Source: Halodesulfovibrio aestuarii (lineage in GTDB: Bacteria; Desulfobacterota; Desulfovibrionia; Desulfovibrionales; Desulfovibrionaceae). Taken from it: 64,000 nucleotides of DNA. A program made the translations under genes and the position numbers. Of the stretch, positions 17,025-25,919 are shown piece after piece. Numbering within the stretch: the first letter of the stretch is position 1; each line of letters opens with the position of its first letter. The notes under the pieces are model-generated. The model worked only from the letters and a program-made list of their open reading frames with translations, made no database searches and was not told the origin of the DNA. The DNA is taken from assembly GCF_050571805.1 (NCBI RefSeq), contig NZ_CP192219.1, one strand, 5' to 3'.

Positions 17025-17636
17025 TTATTTTTTACCCGTTGCGACTATTCTTAGGAAGTGACGTGGAATTTCTTGCAACATTACTTTTGCCCGGTCTTCA
17101 CCGATGTGGAACGGTGTACGACCTGAAATATAGAGGCTAAGTAAACCGTGAATCTGTGACCATGACATAAACATAGCTTCATCAACAGAACATCCAGCAA
17201 AATGACCGGCTTTAATGGCTTGTTCAACAGCATTTCTGACCATGCCGAGTACAGCTTCATAGCCTTTTACCGGTACAGTGCCGTCCTCAGAAATTTGAAT
17301 AGGCATGTGGAACATAAGGTCGTAATATTCCCAGTAATCAACGCCAAACCCGCTGTATTCAACAGCAAGATCGGTAAGGTACTTGATAGGATCGGGATCG
17401 ACCTCAAGTCTTGACATTCGGTTCAGAAGAATTTGGTAGCCTTCAGTCCGAAGCTGATCCAGTAATTCTTCTTTGTTTTTTACGTAGCGGTAAATGAGTG
17501 CCGGACTGTAATTTACTTTTGCAGCAATGCGTCGCATGGATACATTGCTGACGCCTTCTTTAGAGAATAACTCCCGTGCTGCATCAAGAATGAGACGGCG
17601 TTTTTCTGTTTGTTCCGGTGTCCAATCTTTCTTCAT
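17025..17636 (-). CDS. TetR/AcrR family transcriptional regulator
   Basis: 203-residue DNA-binding repressor. The N-terminal helix-turn-helix spans about residues 12-60, with the family pattern ILDAARELFSKEGVSNVSMR followed by RIAAKVNYSPALIYRYVKNK. The C-terminal ligand-binding domain is helical and of unknown specificity. GGGAG lies upstream of the ATG. It is convergent with the DUF4125/DUF4037 operon and faces away from the tRNA genes, so its targets are not evident from position; TetR proteins commonly repress their own or an adjacent promoter, but no partner gene is adjacent on the divergent side. Confidence 0.9.
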   Translation of the reverse strand: MKKDWTPEQTEKRRLILDAARELFSKEGVSNVSMRRIAAKVNYSPALIYRYVKNKEELLDQLRTEGYQILLNRMSRLEVDPDPIKYLTDLAVEYSGFGVDYWEYYDLMFHMPIQISEDGTVPVKGYEAVLGMVRNAVEQAIKAGHFAGCSVDEAMFMSWSQIHGLLSLYISGRTPFHIGEDRAKVMLQEIPRHFLRIVATGKK

Positions 17637-18154
17637 TCAAACTCCCTTTGCAGGTGTACGGTGCTTATCTATGAAATGTACCCGCTACTTCGACTTCCCC
17701 TCGTCATGTTAAAGCAACGGCTCAGCTAACATTATATAATGTATTGCATTCCGTGGTGTACAATTTCATACCGTATCTAGTTACTATATATAGCAAACAG
17801 CAGCTTACGTAAACGTTCTTTCTATAGAACATGAGGTATTATGGAGAGTGGGAAGTTGTTCGCGTAATGATTGCGGGATGTTAAGAAAGGGGATTTCGGT
17901 AATGCCGGAACGTGTTGCCCCGTTGGGTTAGCGCTTTGCAGGTGCTTTGGCGGTAAACAGAAAGTGATTGTTGATGCAGGTTGTATTCCCTGTTCGGTGA
18001 CAGGCTATAAATCGCAAAAATGAGCGAGTTAAGATTGAAAATACGTACGGTGGATTCTGTAGAAGCGTAATGCAAGAAGAGGATAACGATCAGAAAAAAA
18101 TAATTTCTGTATTGACAAGGTGAAGCAATTTCCATAAAAACACCTCTCACTTGC
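17637..18154. other. Intergenic region between TetR gene and tRNA genes
   Basis: 518 bases without a supported protein gene. It must contain the TetR promoter (no convincing match found) and carries a plausible tRNA promoter at 18112-18140. A minus-strand frame at 18150-17881 has no ribosome site and no recognisable product. Confidence 0.6.
18112..18140 (+). promoter_or_regulatory. Sigma-70-type promoter of the tRNA-Gln/tRNA-Glu unit
   Basis: A perfect TTGACA (18112-18117) is followed after 17 bases by TAAAAA (18135-18140), a weak -10. The predicted start falls a few bases before the tRNA-Gln gene. Confidence 0.5.
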
Positions 18155-18229
18155 TGGGCTATCGTTCAATTGGCAGGACGACGGGTTCTGGCTCCGTTAA
18201 TCAAGGTTCAAGTCCTTGTAGCCCAGCCA
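18155..18229 (+). tRNA. tRNA-Gln (anticodon CTG)
   Basis: Acceptor arms TGGGCTA (18155-18161) and TAGCCCA (18219-18225) pair fully, followed by discriminator G and an encoded CCA. The D-arm has the TTCAATTGGC pattern. The anticodon stem ACGGG/TCCGT encloses the loop TTCTGGC, giving anticodon CTG. The T-arm contains GGTTCAAGTCC. Confidence 0.96.
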
Positions 18230-18282
18230 ATTTTTTCTTAACATTGCACTTTGCTTCGTTAGAAAAATGCAAGTTTTCAAGC

Positions 18283-18360
18283 GTCCCCATCGTCTAGCCT
18301 GGCCCAGGACACCTGCCTTTCACGCAGGCGACAGGGGTTCAAATCCCCTTGGGGACGCCA
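18283..18360 (+). tRNA. tRNA-Glu (anticodon TTC)
   Basis: Acceptor arms GTCCCCA (18283-18289) and TGGGGAC (18350-18356) pair fully, with discriminator G and encoded CCA. The anticodon stem CCTGC/GCAGG encloses CTTTCAC, giving TTC. The T-arm AGGGGTTCAAATCCCCT is canonical. It follows tRNA-Gln by 53 bases and shares its terminator. Confidence 0.97.
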
Positions 18361-18370
18361 AAGCAATTTA

Positions 18371-18404
18371 AGCTCTTACACGAAAGTGTAAGAGCTTTTT
18401 TGTT
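18371..18404 (+). terminator. Terminator of the tRNA unit
   Basis: AGCTCTTACAC pairs perfectly with GTGTAAGAGCT around a GAAA loop, followed by T6. It lies 10 bases after the tRNA-Glu CCA end. Confidence 0.93.
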
Positions 18405-18573
18405 TTTCAGCCGACAAGGTGTAAGCTTGTTCATTCTGGACACTTTTGCATCATCAAGAAATTCAGAGAGCGCAACGATAGGAACGTTACCTTACAAACA
18501 ATTTGGTACATACCCTTGAGCTAACTTCACCTAACACCTACTCTGTGTAGTAAGTAGAACGAAGGGGGCTGTT

Positions 18574-18915
18574 ATGCGGTATCTGGTATTCTGTTTGTTG
18601 CTTTTTTGTTGTGCCTGCTCTCAGTGGGGTGTTTTGGTAGAACAACCAATACCTGCTCCGAGAGTTATAGCTGCGTATACGTTAAGTGACTTCAACATGT
18701 GCTTTAGGTTGCTTAACCAGCATGATGTAATGTCATTGAACCGAATGATCTGTGAAGGTCGATGTTTAATAATAGCAGCTAGAGCTTTTGAGCCCACAAT
18801 TATCCCCACTGAAGAACAAAACTATATATATGGCATTATTTACCCTCAGGAAGAGTATGTGTTTGTAAACAAACATGCGATCACGGCTTCACCAACGAGG
18901 GTTTTAGGTAAATAA
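18574..18915 (+). CDS. Small putative lipoprotein of unknown function
   Basis: 113-residue protein with a short hydrophobic leader ending in a Cys-rich lipobox-like region (MRYLVFCLLLFCCACSQ), so lipidation at Cys13 or Cys15 is likely, although the -1 to -3 residues are unusual. The mature part (about 95 residues) shows no family I recognise. AGGGGG lies at a good distance before the ATG. Flanked by a tRNA unit upstream and the gspK gene converging from the other side. A role linked to the secretion system cannot be shown. Confidence 0.65.
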   Translation: MRYLVFCLLLFCCACSQWGVLVEQPIPAPRVIAAYTLSDFNMCFRLLNQHDVMSLNRMICEGRCLIIAARAFEPTIIPTEEQNYIYGIIYPQEEYVFVNKHAITASPTRVLGK

Positions 18916-18924
18916 CAATTAAGG

Positions 18925-18949
18925 AGCCATTCGTTCTGGCTGTTTTTTT
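18925..18949 (+). terminator. Short terminator after the lipoprotein gene
   Basis: AGCCA (18925-18929) pairs with TGGCT (18937-18941), followed by T7. The stem is short but the position, 10 bases after the stop, fits. Confidence 0.6.
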
Positions 18950-18956
18950 GGATCTG

Positions 18957-19988
18957 TTATTCCCCATAACTTCCCAACAGGGTGATTTTTTTAATCGTCC
19001 GGCGTAGGATAATCACTTCCCGCTTGTGGGCACTTCCAATTTGAGCCGTGAGATTGACGCGGAATGTGTTAGTTTTAAAACTTAAGATTTCATTTGGAAT
19101 ATCTTTTTCCTGAATACCGCAGAGCTTGGCCGTGTTGAGGTACCATGCGGTTTCAAAGTTGTTGGCAGGATCGTTACGATAGGCAGTAGCTTGGGCCAGA
19201 AATTCTTCCTCATGTTCATCACTGGACGGGGTGGCGTAAACTAACGCATCGCATGCTGTATTCATATTAATAGGTCCTCTTCCCCAAACAGTTATGAGAT
19301 CACGAAGGCCTTTTATTGCGTCAGTGCCGTAGTAGAGTTTTTCAAGGTCGCCTTTTTGGGCATTCGGCCAGTATAACAACAGAATTTCACTAGGAGAGCG
19401 GAACGGCTTTTTGGTTCTGGTATATGCTGTTTCTTGAGCCAGATACCATGTGTCGTCTTCTGAGGCTCTGGCAAGTTCTTCACCCTGCCATATACGGATG
19501 GAAGTCATAAGATCTTCCGGCGTGCCTGATGTGATATCCAGATCAGTGCAAAGTGTTTTTAGCATGCGCAGAAAAATAGCTTGGTACTGTTCAGTCTGTT
19601 GCTTTGTATTCTGATCAAGCAGCGCAAGCTTGTTAATAGGAAAGAGAGCATTTTCGTCTGTAATTTCTCCAGACAGTGATCCGCTGACAAGTTCTTTTGA
19701 GATTTCCTTTAGTTCGGAATCAAAAGATCCCCATGCTTCAAAGTTATAGTCGCCACTGCTTTCTTTCAAATCGGTGATCAAAATTTCTTTTGCCAGTAGC
19801 CGGCCGGAATCACACAATGCATTTCCAGCAATAGATGATTTAACAACGGCAGAGCTTGTGTGGTCTATAAGTGTTTCCTTGGATAGTTCCATGGCAAGAA
19901 AAGAAAGAATTACAAGTACAAGCAGGATAATAATGATAATTGCACCCTGTTCTTTATTACAGGCAGGGGGTGTGGCGGTTGATCGCAT
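18957..19988 (-). CDS. gspK: Type II secretion minor pseudopilin GspK
   Basis: 343-residue large minor pseudopilin that, with GspI and GspJ, caps the pseudopilus tip. The N-terminus has the prepilin-type signal: a basic leader, then EQGAIIIIILLVLVILSFLA, with the long hydrophobic helix starting after the Gly. The remainder is the GspK globular part, including a helical insert (residues 150-230) and a C-terminal repeat containing NMNTACDALVYATP. The length (about 320-345) fits GspK and is double that of other pseudopilins. The start overlaps the gspJ stop (TAATG), so the two are translationally coupled. Processing needs a GspO/PilD peptidase, which is not in this window. Confidence 0.88.
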   Translation of the reverse strand: MRSTATPPACNKEQGAIIIIILLVLVILSFLAMELSKETLIDHTSSAVVKSSIAGNALCDSGRLLAKEILITDLKESSGDYNFEAWGSFDSELKEISKELVSGSLSGEITDENALFPINKLALLDQNTKQQTEQYQAIFLRMLKTLCTDLDITSGTPEDLMTSIRIWQGEELARASEDDTWYLAQETAYTRTKKPFRSPSEILLLYWPNAQKGDLEKLYYGTDAIKGLRDLITVWGRGPINMNTACDALVYATPSSDEHEEEFLAQATAYRNDPANNFETAWYLNTAKLCGIQEKDIPNEILSFKTNTFRVNLTAQIGSAHKREVIILRRTIKKITLLGSYGE

Positions 19989-20668
19989 TATTTATTCTCT
20001 TCCTGTGGTAGTGGCACCGTGAGTTTGTATTGGTACTTTTCGTCTTTGTTGCCCAGAACAAGGTTGACTCGTATGGCTGTTGGAAGAATGTTTTTTTCTA
20101 CACCCCAATCTTTAATAAATTCATTGTATTCGCTGTCATAATATTCAAAAGAGCATTTGATGATGTCTTCAAGTAATGGATATTTCAGGTCAGTGAAATC
20201 TCCCGTGACAGTGGGGTTGGAGTGCTCTGTTCTGATAAGTGTGTAGAGATCATTATCTTGTTCCTTCAGAATATAGGTAACATATTGCAGTGTACGAACA
20301 TGATCATTTGCATGGAAGGCGAGTGAAGAAGTCGTGGCAAACCCAAGCAGGTTACGCTCAGCAAAACCTTCGCTTTCAAGCGTTGCATCAAATTGCAACC
20401 CGTCAGTCTTCATATCTGGAAGCATATACCGCAAATCGTCTTCAACGATGCTCAAAACAGTTCTGCCAGCCTGATCGTAGACCATGCGTTTTCTCGCATG
20501 TTGTGATGCGTCCAGTACATTGCTGAAGAGTGCAAAAAGAGTTGTAATGATGGTTGCCATTAACGTCATGGCAATGAGCAGCTCAAGCAAGGTAAAACCT
20601 GCTTGTCTGTCAGAACGATGCACCTGAGTTGCTGCCCTATTCTTTGAAAAGCTTTTCAATGGTAACAT
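19988..20668 (-). CDS. gspJ: Type II secretion minor pseudopilin GspJ
   Basis: 226-residue minor pseudopilin. Type IV prepilin-like leader with the cleavage motif QAG-FTLLELLIAMTLMATI (Glu+5 present), then a globular domain with a GspJ-type pattern (GRTVLSIVEDDLRYMLPD). It overlaps the end of gspI by 32 bases and the start of gspK, which shows tight coupling in the order I-J-K. It forms the tip complex with GspI and GspK in the periplasm. Confidence 0.87.
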   Translation of the reverse strand: MLPLKSFSKNRAATQVHRSDRQAGFTLLELLIAMTLMATIITTLFALFSNVLDASQHARKRMVYDQAGRTVLSIVEDDLRYMLPDMKTDGLQFDATLESEGFAERNLLGFATTSSLAFHANDHVRTLQYVTYILKEQDNDLYTLIRTEHSNPTVTGDFTDLKYPLLEDIIKCSFEYYDSEYNEFIKDWGVEKNILPTAIRVNLVLGNKDEKYQYKLTVPLPQEENK

Positions 20669-21035
20669 AGCAGTTTTCTTTTTTCCCCACTGAGACAGTC
20701 AAGAGCAATCTATAAATGTTTGTTTTGTTCGTGGCATGTGCGGATGCTTGCCATTCAAATCCCGGGTGTTCCGATCCAAAATCACCATATTTTGAAGTGG
20801 TTGCAGAGAAGCCATCTTGTTCTAGTTCGAAGAGTTTTTCCCGTGCAAGGATGATTGCAGTGTCCTGCCAGCGCGTTTGGGCAAGATTGTCCTGATTCTG
20901 TGTGGTCAGGGTAATGGTCATCATGACAGCGACCCCTAAGAGTACCAAGGCGACCAGAACTTCGACGATAGTGAAGCCGGCATTGCCATGGTGACGTTTT
21001 TTTTGGGGAGGTGTTTCAGGGCGGATGCGATGCAT
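20637..21035 (-). CDS. gspI: Type II secretion minor pseudopilin GspI
   Basis: 132-residue minor pseudopilin with the leader ending NAG-FTIVEVLVALVLLGVAVM, the EVLVAL pattern being characteristic of GspI. The short globular part includes ILAREKLFELE, the GspI alpha-helical segment. First gene of the I-J-K operon, transcribed away from gspC across a 381-base gap. GspI usually initiates pseudopilus assembly by nucleating J and K. Confidence 0.88.
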   Translation of the reverse strand: MHRIRPETPPQKKRHHGNAGFTIVEVLVALVLLGVAVMMTITLTTQNQDNLAQTRWQDTAIILAREKLFELEQDGFSATTSKYGDFGSEHPGFEWQASAHATNKTNIYRLLLTVSVGKKENCYVTIEKLFKE

Positions 21036-21416
21036 CTAATTCTCTTTTTTTTAATGGGGTCAAGTTACTTTTCTGAGCTTACCCATTCAGCATTTTAATA
21101 ATGTGTGTAAGAGTGAGAAATTTTCTTTCGAGAAGCATTCTGAATTTATGGGGGGATCATTTCTGACCGTGTATAGTAAAGCTGAAATTCGGTTGTTGAG
21201 TTTGCTGCCTCCGTTCGCTAAGTCGATGCAGCAAGGGGGGCTAGAGAGTTATATTGAATTATATTTAAAAAGGCTGTATTTTTATTAGGTTGTTTGCATT
21301 TTCAATTTCTTGCCGTGCTGTCATAAGAATTTCCTAAATCGTTTGATACGATTTGCAATGCAAGACTCCGTAGTTATTACTTGGAATTTTTACATTTTTC
21401 AATTGATGAGAGCTAA
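21036..21416. other. Divergent promoter region between gspIJK and gspCDEN
   Basis: 381 AT-rich bases that must contain promoters for both T2SS operons. I see no confident -35/-10 or sigma-54 element. A 61-codon frame (21103-21288) has no ribosome site and is rejected. Confidence 0.5.
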
Positions 21417-22247
21417 ATGTCAGGCGTTTCTTTAGATAAGATAAAAATTTTCATTGAATTAGGGGTCATTATAGTAAGCTCATATTTTATGGCCAATGCC
21501 TGTTTTGCACTTTTTTTTGCTGAGCAGAGTGTGCCGACAAAGTATGCGCCACGTAATGTTACTTCTACTGCAATTTCAGAGAGGCGGGCCGCATTAAGTT
21601 CTTTTGAGCTTATTGAGCAACGAAATCTTTTAAAAGTAAAAAATGTTCCTCCAGCTCCTGAACGAAATAATTCCGTGAATAGTATTACTCAGCAGGCTCT
21701 TTCGGTTAGTCAGCGTGGGTTTTATTTGCTTGGAACAATATGCGCAGAAACACCTTCTAAAAGTTGGGCAATTGTTTTGTATAAAAACAAACAATCTCTG
21801 TACAGGTATGGTTCAACAATTGGTGGTTGGAAAATCACCGATGTAAAGAGGCGCGAGATTATTTTGCAGCGGGGAAAGGTAAAAGAACGTCTTTTGATAG
21901 ATGCTAAGTCTACAAAGAACATAACAGGCAACCCTAAGGAGCTTATTGTTGCTAGAAGCTATGTTAAAAATAAATTGAAAGACGTAAGTAAGGTTGCAAG
22001 CAGTGTTCGAATTGTTCCGCAGACAAGAGGAAAAACAAGGGGACTGTATGTTCAATCACTACAAACACAAAGTTTTTTGTATGACATGGGATTACGTAAA
22101 GGTGATTTGCTAATAAAAGCCAATGGAACCCCTTTAACATCCTTTGGTGATGCAGCTTCGTTGATGTCTATGCTAGAAAAAAATGATGTTTCCCTGAATA
22201 TTATTCGGAACGGAAAAAGCCAAACCCTGACATTCAGGCTGAAGTAA
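21417..22247 (+). CDS. gspC: Type II secretion inner-membrane protein GspC (PDZ-containing)
   Basis: 276-residue bitopic inner-membrane protein that links the inner-membrane platform to the secretin. A short cytoplasmic head is followed by one transmembrane segment (about 11-31), a linker, an HR domain (about 85-160, with GFYLLGTICAETPSKSWAIV) that contacts GspD N0, and a C-terminal PDZ domain (about 195-275, with LRKGDLLIKANGTPL). The PDZ domain often takes part in cargo selection. First gene of the C-D-E-N operon, with gspD six bases downstream. Confidence 0.88.
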   Translation: MSGVSLDKIKIFIELGVIIVSSYFMANACFALFFAEQSVPTKYAPRNVTSTAISERRAALSSFELIEQRNLLKVKNVPPAPERNNSVNSITQQALSVSQRGFYLLGTICAETPSKSWAIVLYKNKQSLYRYGSTIGGWKITDVKRREIILQRGKVKERLLIDAKSTKNITGNPKELIVARSYVKNKLKDVSKVASSVRIVPQTRGKTRGLYVQSLQTQSFLYDMGLRKGDLLIKANGTPLTSFGDAASLMSMLEKNDVSLNIIRNGKSQTLTFRLK

Positions 22248-22253
22248 AAAACG

Positions 22254-24209
22254 ATGATAACAAATAAGATGGTACGAATTGTTGGTGTGATTTTGGTTGC
22301 CTGTATTCTTTCTTTTACAACAGTCTGTTCCTGTCGTGCGTCGCAGAATGCATATATCAGTATGGATTTCAAGAAAGTGGACATTCATGTTCTGATCAAA
22401 TTTATTAGTGAACTGACCGGAAAGAATTTCATTGTAGACAATCGTGTGGGCGGTAGGGTTACAATTTATTCTCCGTCAAAAGTAAGCATGGAAGAAGCAT
22501 ACCGGGTGTTTGAATCGGTGCTGCAGGTGAATAACTTTGCCATTGTCCCAAGTGGAAAAGCTTTTAAAATTCTTCCGCTTGCTGTGGGGCGCAGCGAAGG
22601 TGTGCCAACTATTACCTCGGGATCTTCCTTAAGAAAGTATAAGCCCGCAGGTGATGAACTGGTCACTCTGCTGATTTCCTTGAAGCATTCCAGTGCGTTG
22701 GAGCTTGGGAAAGTCCTTCCTAAACTTGTGGGTAACAATGGGCTTGTTACTGTATATCCTCCAACAAATTCACTGATTATTACTGCGCCATATGCTCGAA
22801 TTCAAGAGGCTCGCAAGGTCATTGATGAGATAGATAAGTCACAGTACGCACCTCAGTTCAGACAGTTCCCATTGAAATATGGTGATTCAAAAAGCGTCGC
22901 GGAAAACTTGAGTAATATCCTGACGACAACAGTTAAGGAACAGGAAAAATTTGGCAAAAAGGCTATGGCGCTTGTGCAGGCGGATGAACGCACGAATCTC
23001 GTATTGGTACTTGCTGATCCAGAAACGATGCTGACTGTGAAAACTATGATAAAGACTTTGGATATCCCGACTCCGGCAGGCAAGGGGGATATTCATTTCA
23101 TTTCGCTGGAAAATGCGAAAGCAGAAGATGTTGCTAAGGTTGTGAATACGTTAGTTGAACGTCAGGGAAAGACTAAGGAAGAAAAAGTTCTTTCCCGTGA
23201 GGTTAAAATTGTAGCAGACAAGGCTACAAACAGCCTCGTGATTATTGCCCGTCCGGATGATTTTACAATTCTCCAGAAGACTATAAAAAAATTAGATGTT
23301 GAACGGAAACAGGTGTTCATTGAAGCTCTTCTTATGGAAGCCTCCAGTGATTCGAACTTTTCTTTCGGCGTGAACTGGGCTGGTGGGCAAGAAGCCGGCA
23401 AAGTCTATTTATTTGGGTCGTCCAATCAAGGTGGTGGGACTGTTACTTTGCCGTCATCAAGCGGATCTGGTTTTCCTTCTTTTCCTGCTGGTGGCTCTGT
23501 TGGAGCTATTATTGAAAATGCCTTTTCTATCGGTGGAACAGAATACAGTATCCAGTCCATTTTAAGTGCTGTTAAAGGCGACAACGATTACTCTATTCTG
23601 GCGACACCACAGCTGCTGACCCTTGATAACGAGGAAGCTCATGTTGCAGTTGTTGATAACGTTCCGTTTGTTAAAGAGACAGTTGTTACTACTGCAACCA
23701 GTATCAATACTCAAAGTGTTGATTACAAGGATGTTGGTGTTAAGCTAAAAATTACTCCACGCATCGGGCAGAACCAGACTCTGCAACTTGAAATTTCACA
23801 GGAAGTAAGCCGTGTTCTTAATTCGCTTGTATCTGTGGGGGATGGCCAGAGCCTTGTCGCACCAACAACCCGTAAGCGTGAAGTAGAGACCACTATTCGC
23901 ATGAAGGATGGCCAAACCGCTGTGATAGCAGGTCTGTTGAGCGAAGATGGTACTAAAAACAATAGTTCTACTCCGGGATTAGGTGATATCCCTTTGTTTG
24001 GCTGGTTGTTTAAGCAGAAGAAGAAAAGTAATGCAAAGAGCAACTTATATATTTTTATTACACCGCACATCATTAACAGTTTTGATGAAGCCGCAAAACT
24101 TGCTAAGGAAAAACGTCTTAGTGTTCATGTCACGCGGGTGGGCAGAGATGGTTTGGGACTGCCTATAATGAGTGAACCTCAAGTGTTACTTCCTGTGCTT
24201 ATTCAGTAG
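22254..24209 (+). CDS. gspD: Type II secretion outer-membrane secretin GspD
   Basis: 651-residue secretin forming the outer-membrane pore. Signal peptide about 1-30, then N0 (YISMDFKKVDIHVLIKFISE), N1-N3 domains with the usual internal repeats, a Ser/Gly-rich insert near residues 390-420 (GGGTVTLPSSSGSGFPSFP) typical of the N3 constriction, and the secretin domain with VPFVKE, VGVKLKITPRI and the C-terminal GLGDIPLFGWLFK gate/lip region. No S-domain is evident, and no pilotin gene is visible. A second ATG five codons in is an alternative start. Confidence 0.93.
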   Translation: MITNKMVRIVGVILVACILSFTTVCSCRASQNAYISMDFKKVDIHVLIKFISELTGKNFIVDNRVGGRVTIYSPSKVSMEEAYRVFESVLQVNNFAIVPSGKAFKILPLAVGRSEGVPTITSGSSLRKYKPAGDELVTLLISLKHSSALELGKVLPKLVGNNGLVTVYPPTNSLIITAPYARIQEARKVIDEIDKSQYAPQFRQFPLKYGDSKSVAENLSNILTTTVKEQEKFGKKAMALVQADERTNLVLVLADPETMLTVKTMIKTLDIPTPAGKGDIHFISLENAKAEDVAKVVNTLVERQGKTKEEKVLSREVKIVADKATNSLVIIARPDDFTILQKTIKKLDVERKQVFIEALLMEASSDSNFSFGVNWAGGQEAGKVYLFGSSNQGGGTVTLPSSSGSGFPSFPAGGSVGAIIENAFSIGGTEYSIQSILSAVKGDNDYSILATPQLLTLDNEEAHVAVVDNVPFVKETVVTTATSINTQSVDYKDVGVKLKITPRIGQNQTLQLEISQEVSRVLNSLVSVGDGQSLVAPTTRKREVETTIRMKDGQTAVIAGLLSEDGTKNNSSTPGLGDIPLFGWLFKQKKKSNAKSNLYIFITPHIINSFDEAAKLAKEKRLSVHVTRVGRDGLGLPIMSEPQVLLPVLIQ

Positions 24210-24217
24210 AGTTATAT

Positions 24218-25903
24218 ATGAGAACGCTAGAACATGCTCTTGTGGAAAGACATTTGGTTACAGCAGACGATATTGTTTGGTTGCAGCAGGAGGCTTCTGA
24301 GCAGGGAAAAACTTTTGAGCAGATTGTAATAGAGAATGAAATTCTCACAGAAATTCAGTTTAAAAATGCGCAGGCTGAGTTCTATGGGTTGAATATCTTG
24401 GCAACTATTCCTGAACAGATGATTGATACGGAGCTTATCTGCCGCTTCTCGATCACCTATTTAAAAAAGCATCAGGTTGTTCCGCTCAGAGGTGATACCG
24501 GTGTTCTTGTTGGAATGGCTGATCCGTATTCTTTAACCGCTTTAAATGATTTTTCTTTATTCCTTGGTTGCGTTCCCTCTCCTGTGCTTCTACCCCGGGA
24601 TGTGATTACTGTTTTAATCAACCGCGCCTTTGGTGATTCTCAAGAAGATGCAAATGTAAGCGATGTGTTGGGTGATGCAACCGAGTTAGGGCTTGATGAA
24701 ATTGATGATGATGCACTGAATGATCTGCTTGATGATACGAGTGATGCGCCATTGGTTAAGCTGGTCAACATGGTGCTCTCACAAGCCGTTCGTGCAGGGG
24801 CAAGTGATGTGCACATCGAACCGTGTAAGGATTCGTTACGTGTACGTTTTCGTCTGGATGGTGTCCTGTACAACAAACATCGTTTTGATAAGCGGTTTAG
24901 CGCCGCTATTGTTTCGAGAATTAAGATTCTTGCGAAACTCAATATTGCGGAAAAACGTCTGCCGCAGGATGGTCGTATTGCGTTGATTCTCGGTGGCCGT
25001 GAAGTTGATTTGCGTGTCTCTACTCTGCCTACATCCCATGGAGAACGAGTGGTAATGCGCTTGTTGGAAAAAACTTCCAAAGTATTGAGCTTGACCGAGT
25101 TAGGGCTTGGCTCCGACGACCTTGAGATTATGAAAAAGGTCACTCGTATTTCTCATGGTATTATTCTTGTTACAGGGCCTACAGGTAGTGGTAAGACCAC
25201 ATCCCTTTACGCGGCGTTGAGTGATATCAACTCACCAGACAAGAATATTATGACTATTGAAGATCCGGTTGAATATCAGCTCGACGGGGTTGGTCAGATT
25301 CAGGTGAATCACAAAACGGGGCTTACTTTTGCGGAAGGCTTACGTTCTATTGTACGTCAGGACCCTGATGTCATACTTATTGGTGAGATTCGAGACAAAG
25401 AGACTGCGGATATTGCTATTCAGTCGGCACTTACCGGTCACTTAGTATTTTCAACATTGCATACAAATGATGCAGCCAGTGCTGTCACCCGTCTTATCGA
25501 TATGGGTGTTGAGCCTTTTTTGCTTTCTTCCGTATTGCGTGTGGTCGTTGCTCAACGCCTTGTGCGTATTTTGTGTCCACATTGTAAAGAAGCCTACACC
25601 GCTGCAGCTGATGGTGTTGTGGAGTGTGGAGTAATGGCCAGTCAGATGGAGAGTCAAACTTTGTATCGTGCAAAAGGGTGCCCGCACTGCATGGATACAG
25701 GGTACAAGGGACGTCAGGCTGTATATGAAATTATGCAGGTGAATGACCCGATTAAAAGTATGATTTTACGGAACGCAGACTCAAACGAAATCCGTCGTGA
25801 ATCTATTGCAGGTGGTATGCGGACTTTGAAGGGGGATGGTTGTTTGAAAGTGTTGAATGGGGTTACTTCTATCGCGGAAGTGCTGCGAGTTTCCAATTTA
25901 TAA
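24218..25903 (+). CDS. gspE: Type II secretion ATPase GspE
   Basis: 561-residue cytoplasmic hexameric ATPase that powers pseudopilus assembly. N-terminal GspE_N domains (1-150) bind GspL. The catalytic domain has Walker A GPTGSGKTTS (about 320-328), the Asp box, Walker B ILIGEIRDKETAD and the His box GHLVFSTLHTNDA. A zinc tetracysteine (Cys453/Cys456 and Cys488/Cys491, CPHC twice) is typical of GspE. An acidic stretch (GLDEIDDDALNDLLDD, about 155-170) links the domains. Eight bases after gspD. Confidence 0.95.
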   Translation: MRTLEHALVERHLVTADDIVWLQQEASEQGKTFEQIVIENEILTEIQFKNAQAEFYGLNILATIPEQMIDTELICRFSITYLKKHQVVPLRGDTGVLVGMADPYSLTALNDFSLFLGCVPSPVLLPRDVITVLINRAFGDSQEDANVSDVLGDATELGLDEIDDDALNDLLDDTSDAPLVKLVNMVLSQAVRAGASDVHIEPCKDSLRVRFRLDGVLYNKHRFDKRFSAAIVSRIKILAKLNIAEKRLPQDGRIALILGGREVDLRVSTLPTSHGERVVMRLLEKTSKVLSLTELGLGSDDLEIMKKVTRISHGIILVTGPTGSGKTTSLYAALSDINSPDKNIMTIEDPVEYQLDGVGQIQVNHKTGLTFAEGLRSIVRQDPDVILIGEIRDKETADIAIQSALTGHLVFSTLHTNDAASAVTRLIDMGVEPFLLSSVLRVVVAQRLVRILCPHCKEAYTAAADGVVECGVMASQMESQTLYRAKGCPHCMDTGYKGRQAVYEIMQVNDPIKSMILRNADSNEIRRESIAGGMRTLKGDGCLKVLNGVTSIAEVLRVSNL

Positions 25904-25919
25904 AATGTGTTGAGACTAT

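Noticed and set aside
17881..18150. Minus-strand frame ahead of tRNA-Gln
   Set aside because: Overlaps the tRNA promoter, has no ribosome site and no recognisable product.
21103..21288. Short frame between gspI and gspC
   Set aside because: No ribosome site; lies in a divergent promoter gap.
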